Virus record (IMG/VR): IMGVR_UViG_3300032246_000169
Coordinates: 1-40,360 of that record
Length of the DNA: 40,360 nt
From: a virus
Strand: one strand, 5' to 3'
The notes below the pieces were generated by a model that worked only from the letters and a program-made list of their open reading frames with translations, was not told the DNA's origin and searched no databases. The position numbers and the translations under genes were made by a program. Numbering within the stretch: position 1 is the first letter of the stretch; the number at the start of each line of letters is the position of its first letter. Shown in pieces: positions 38,898 to 40,360 of the stretch.

Positions 38898-39053
38898 TTA
38901 CTTCTTCTTACCCATCTTCTTTACCATTGCCTTTGGAGCAGATTTTTTCATCATTTTCATTCCAGCCTTAAGTTCTGCTTTCTTGACCTTTGCTGGTTCT
39001 TTCTTTTCTTGCATATTGTAAGCCTTCATTTGCATCGATGACATCTTAGCCAT
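38898..39053 (-). CDS. Met/Lys-rich tiny protein, 51 aa
   Basis: The product is about 22% Met and 33% Lys (for example MAKMSSMQMKAYNMQEKKEP and a KKMGKKK end). ATG 39053 overlaps the upstream stop as TAATG. The composition is extreme, but the coupling and the same basic bias in neighbouring genes support a real gene. A nucleic-acid- or capsid-binding role is possible. Confidence 0.55.
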   Translation of the reverse strand: MAKMSSMQMKAYNMQEKKEPAKVKKAELKAGMKMMKKSAPKAMVKKMGKKK

Positions 39054-39361
39054 TATATTTGTCCAATCTCTTTAAGAACTGCTGCGGATTTTTTATTTAT
39101 ATCTTTTGCCTTAGGCATAGTCTCTGAGTTATAGGCTTTACCTAAAGTCTCTGAGGCTTTGTATGCTTCCTGGATGTGCCGCATACTGGTCCCTGCTGGT
39201 TGCATTCCTTGTGACCTAGCATCTCTGTAGGCTTGAAGTTCTGCATTCCATTTTTTGTCTGGTATATCTCTTGTTGCATCTCCTGCATTCATCTGCAATG
39301 TCCCAGCCTTACAGCCAAAACAAGTCTCGTCATAGACTGGGTGATACTCCCAATGCTTCAT
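39053..39361 (-). CDS. CxxC-containing phage protein, 102 aa
   Basis: The start MKHWEYHPVYDETCFGCKAG, with its CFGC pair, is a pattern I associate with a conserved actinophage family of unknown function. A helical, charged remainder follows (KKWNAELQAYRDARSQGMQP). The single Cys pair may bind zinc as a dimer. The gene lies two genes downstream of the major capsid gene in the same operon. Confidence 0.65.
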   Translation of the reverse strand: MKHWEYHPVYDETCFGCKAGTLQMNAGDATRDIPDKKWNAELQAYRDARSQGMQPAGTSMRHIQEAYKASETLGKAYNSETMPKAKDINKKSAAVLKEIGQI

Positions 39362-39379
39362 ATTAGCCCCCTAATGCCC

Positions 39380-39649
39380 TTATTGGGCTGTAAAGTTACT
39401 TTCTGTGATACCTACGCCACCTGCTATGAGTTCTGCCTTTGTAGCCTCATTTACGGTGTGATTATAGCCACCTCTATATACTTTGGTATAGGTTGCTAAG
39501 TCTTGGTCTACAGGATATCTAACCTGTGAGTAGGTTGATCCACTCTTGACTATGGTTATTCCTTTGTTCATTTTTCTAAAATAGAACAAACGATGTTTAC
39601 CAATTGGACCCTCAGATGCTGTGGGTGTAACGAATGTGTAATTTGCCAT
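39380..39649 (-). CDS. Small beta-rich protein next to capsid gene, 89 aa
   Basis: I chose ATG 39649 because AAGGAG lies just upstream; an in-frame codon at 39670 has none. The protein (MANYTFVTPTASEGPIGKHR...) is beta-rich with Tyr and Gly. Small beta proteins directly after the major capsid gene are often capsid decoration or head-completion proteins. That is a reasonable guess only. Confidence 0.62.
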   Translation of the reverse strand: MANYTFVTPTASEGPIGKHRLFYFRKMNKGITIVKSGSTYSQVRYPVDQDLATYTKVYRGGYNHTVNEATKAELIAGGVGITESNFTAQ

Positions 39650-39676
39650 TGTTCTCCTTAGTGAACTCAATGTAAA

Positions 39677-39696
39677 CCAGGGGCCGAAACCCCTGG
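39677..39696 (-). terminator. Hairpin behind the major capsid gene
   Basis: CCAGGGG and CCCCTGG form a perfect 7-bp stem with a 6-base loop, 16 bp behind the capsid stop on the minus strand, followed by TTTACATT. The U-run is weak. It may act as a partial terminator or protect the capsid message, giving a step-down in expression of later genes. Confidence 0.65.
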
Positions 39697-39711
39697 CCTA
39701 CCTTCAATCAA

Positions 39712-40360
39712 CTAAGCGATTGATGAACCTGATTCGATTCGGTATAGTGCTTCTTCACGGTAGCGAGCAAATCCTAGAACGCCATACCAACCCATTGGGC
39801 GGTGACGCATCAACTTGTCAACTACTGGTCCGATAACTACGTGTGGCTCTTCAGCAACTGCCTCAGCAAGTGCTTGTTGTCCAGCAACGATTGTGCGATA
39901 CACCTTTGCAGATGAAGCACCGTCTGTTGCAGTGTAAAGACGTGGTGATTCAACAAAGAATGCACCTTCGTAGTTACCAATTTCTCCTGCCCAAATGCGG
40001 TCTTGTGCTTGACCGTATTGGTTAGGAAGCAACCAACCTGCGGAGCCTGTTTCGGCGCGTAGGTCGTGTGAAACTTCTGGGTGAACTCCAGCCCAGTAGA
40101 GTGAGCCCTTGCGAGCAATAGACTTACCAGAACGTAACTTTGCAACAGCCTTGCGGATGTTAGCAGAAGATAGTGTTGCAGCAGCAGTAACTGTTGCTGT
40201 TGAAGTCGCTGTTGCACCTGAGTAGATTACGTTTGTTCCAGCGCGTAATGTTTCCATCGCAACTTGGTCAATTGAATCTGCAAGGTTGAACGCAATAATG
40301 TTAGCAATTGCTGGGTCTACGTCAGCAAGGCTGAATAGTTCCAAAGCACGTGTAACAAGG
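39712..40360 (-). CDS. Major capsid protein, C-terminal part (N4-gp56 family)
   Basis: This continues from 1-376 across the circular join. The stretch LFSLADVDPAIANIIAFNLA and then GTNVIYSGATATST and the domain WAGVHPEVSHDLRAETGSAG, with the end GWYGVLGFARYREEALYRIE, are typical of the N4-gp56-type capsid family. The frame is intact through the 71-bp overlap. It lies in the highest-demand position of the late operon, with a hairpin directly behind it. Confidence 0.92.
   Translation of the reverse strand, partial: LVTRALELFSLADVDPAIANIIAFNLADSIDQVAMETLRAGTNVIYSGATATSTATVTAAATLSSANIRKAVAKLRSGKSIARKGSLYWAGVHPEVSHDLRAETGSAGWLLPNQYGQAQDRIWAGEIGNYEGAFFVESPRLYTATDGASSAKVYRTIVAGQQALAEAVAEEPHVVIGPVVDKLMRHRPMGWYGVLGFARYREEALYRIESGSSIA
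40290..40360. repeat. Right copy of 71-bp terminal overlap
   Basis: It is identical to 1-71. See the left copy for the reasons to treat it as the join of a circular assembly rather than as a biological repeat. Confidence 0.93.

Overview
The window is a tailed-phage genome, seen essentially whole. The first 71 bases (1-71) are identical to the last 71 (40290-40360). The major capsid gene runs in frame across that join (376 bases at the left end plus 578 unique bases at the right end = 954 = 318 codons). The contig is therefore most simply a circular or circularly permuted molecule of 40,289 bp cut inside the capsid gene. The host is very probably an actinobacterium: the phage carries a WhiB-family iron-sulphur regulator, a protein class confined to Actinobacteria and their phages, and a lytic transglycosylase of actinobacterial type. 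The AT-rich DNA (long A/T-only tracts, A/T-biased codons) suggests a low-GC host such as the freshwater Nanopelagicales/acI group; that last step is inference. I see no tape-measure, sheath or tail-tube gene. With the portal, N4-gp56-type capsid protein, very large internal proteins and fibre genes, a podovirus-like particle is the best guess.

Layout. (1) The late leftward block starts near 13.0 kb and runs to position 1, then continues through the join from 40.3 kb to 25.67 kb: terminase, portal, a proteasome-like Ntn hydrolase, a small proline/glycine-rich protein, a 1586-residue internal protein, two further internal proteins, scaffold, major capsid, a string of tiny Lys-rich proteins, a glycosyltransferase, collagen-like and glycine-rich fibre proteins, three paralogous fibre-associated proteins, a 655-residue tail protein, then two holin candidates flanking a CHAP endolysin. 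(2) The rightward block, 13.75-19.45 kb, holds many small genes, an amidoligase, a class II glutamine amidotransferase, WhiB, a lytic transglycosylase and zinc-ribbon proteins. (3) The leftward DNA-metabolism block, 25.24-19.52 kb, holds a Cas4/RecB-type nuclease in two pieces, a zinc-binding protein, a RecA/DnaB-type ATPase, a Holliday-junction-resolvase-like nuclease, a primase in two overlapping pieces, an HNH-like protein, a metallophosphoesterase and a sigma-like factor. (4) A lone 54-residue rightward gene at 25.41 kb has its own perfect-consensus promoter. No integrase, repressor or DNA polymerase was recognised.

The most distinctive feature is a 15-bp perfect palindrome, GTATGAAWTTCATAC, present nine times, all inside the rightward block and nowhere else in the window. 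Most copies sit just before a start codon, and in two genes the ATG inside the palindrome is itself the start. It looks like an operator or start-associated network controlling the rightward block. That block pairs an amidoligase with a class II glutamine amidotransferase, both carrying Cys-rich zinc modules, beside a membrane-anchored transglycosylase. Together these look like an envelope- or peptide-modifying programme expressed under that control. The proteasome-like hydrolase in the head module is a candidate capsid maturation protease of an unusual fold.
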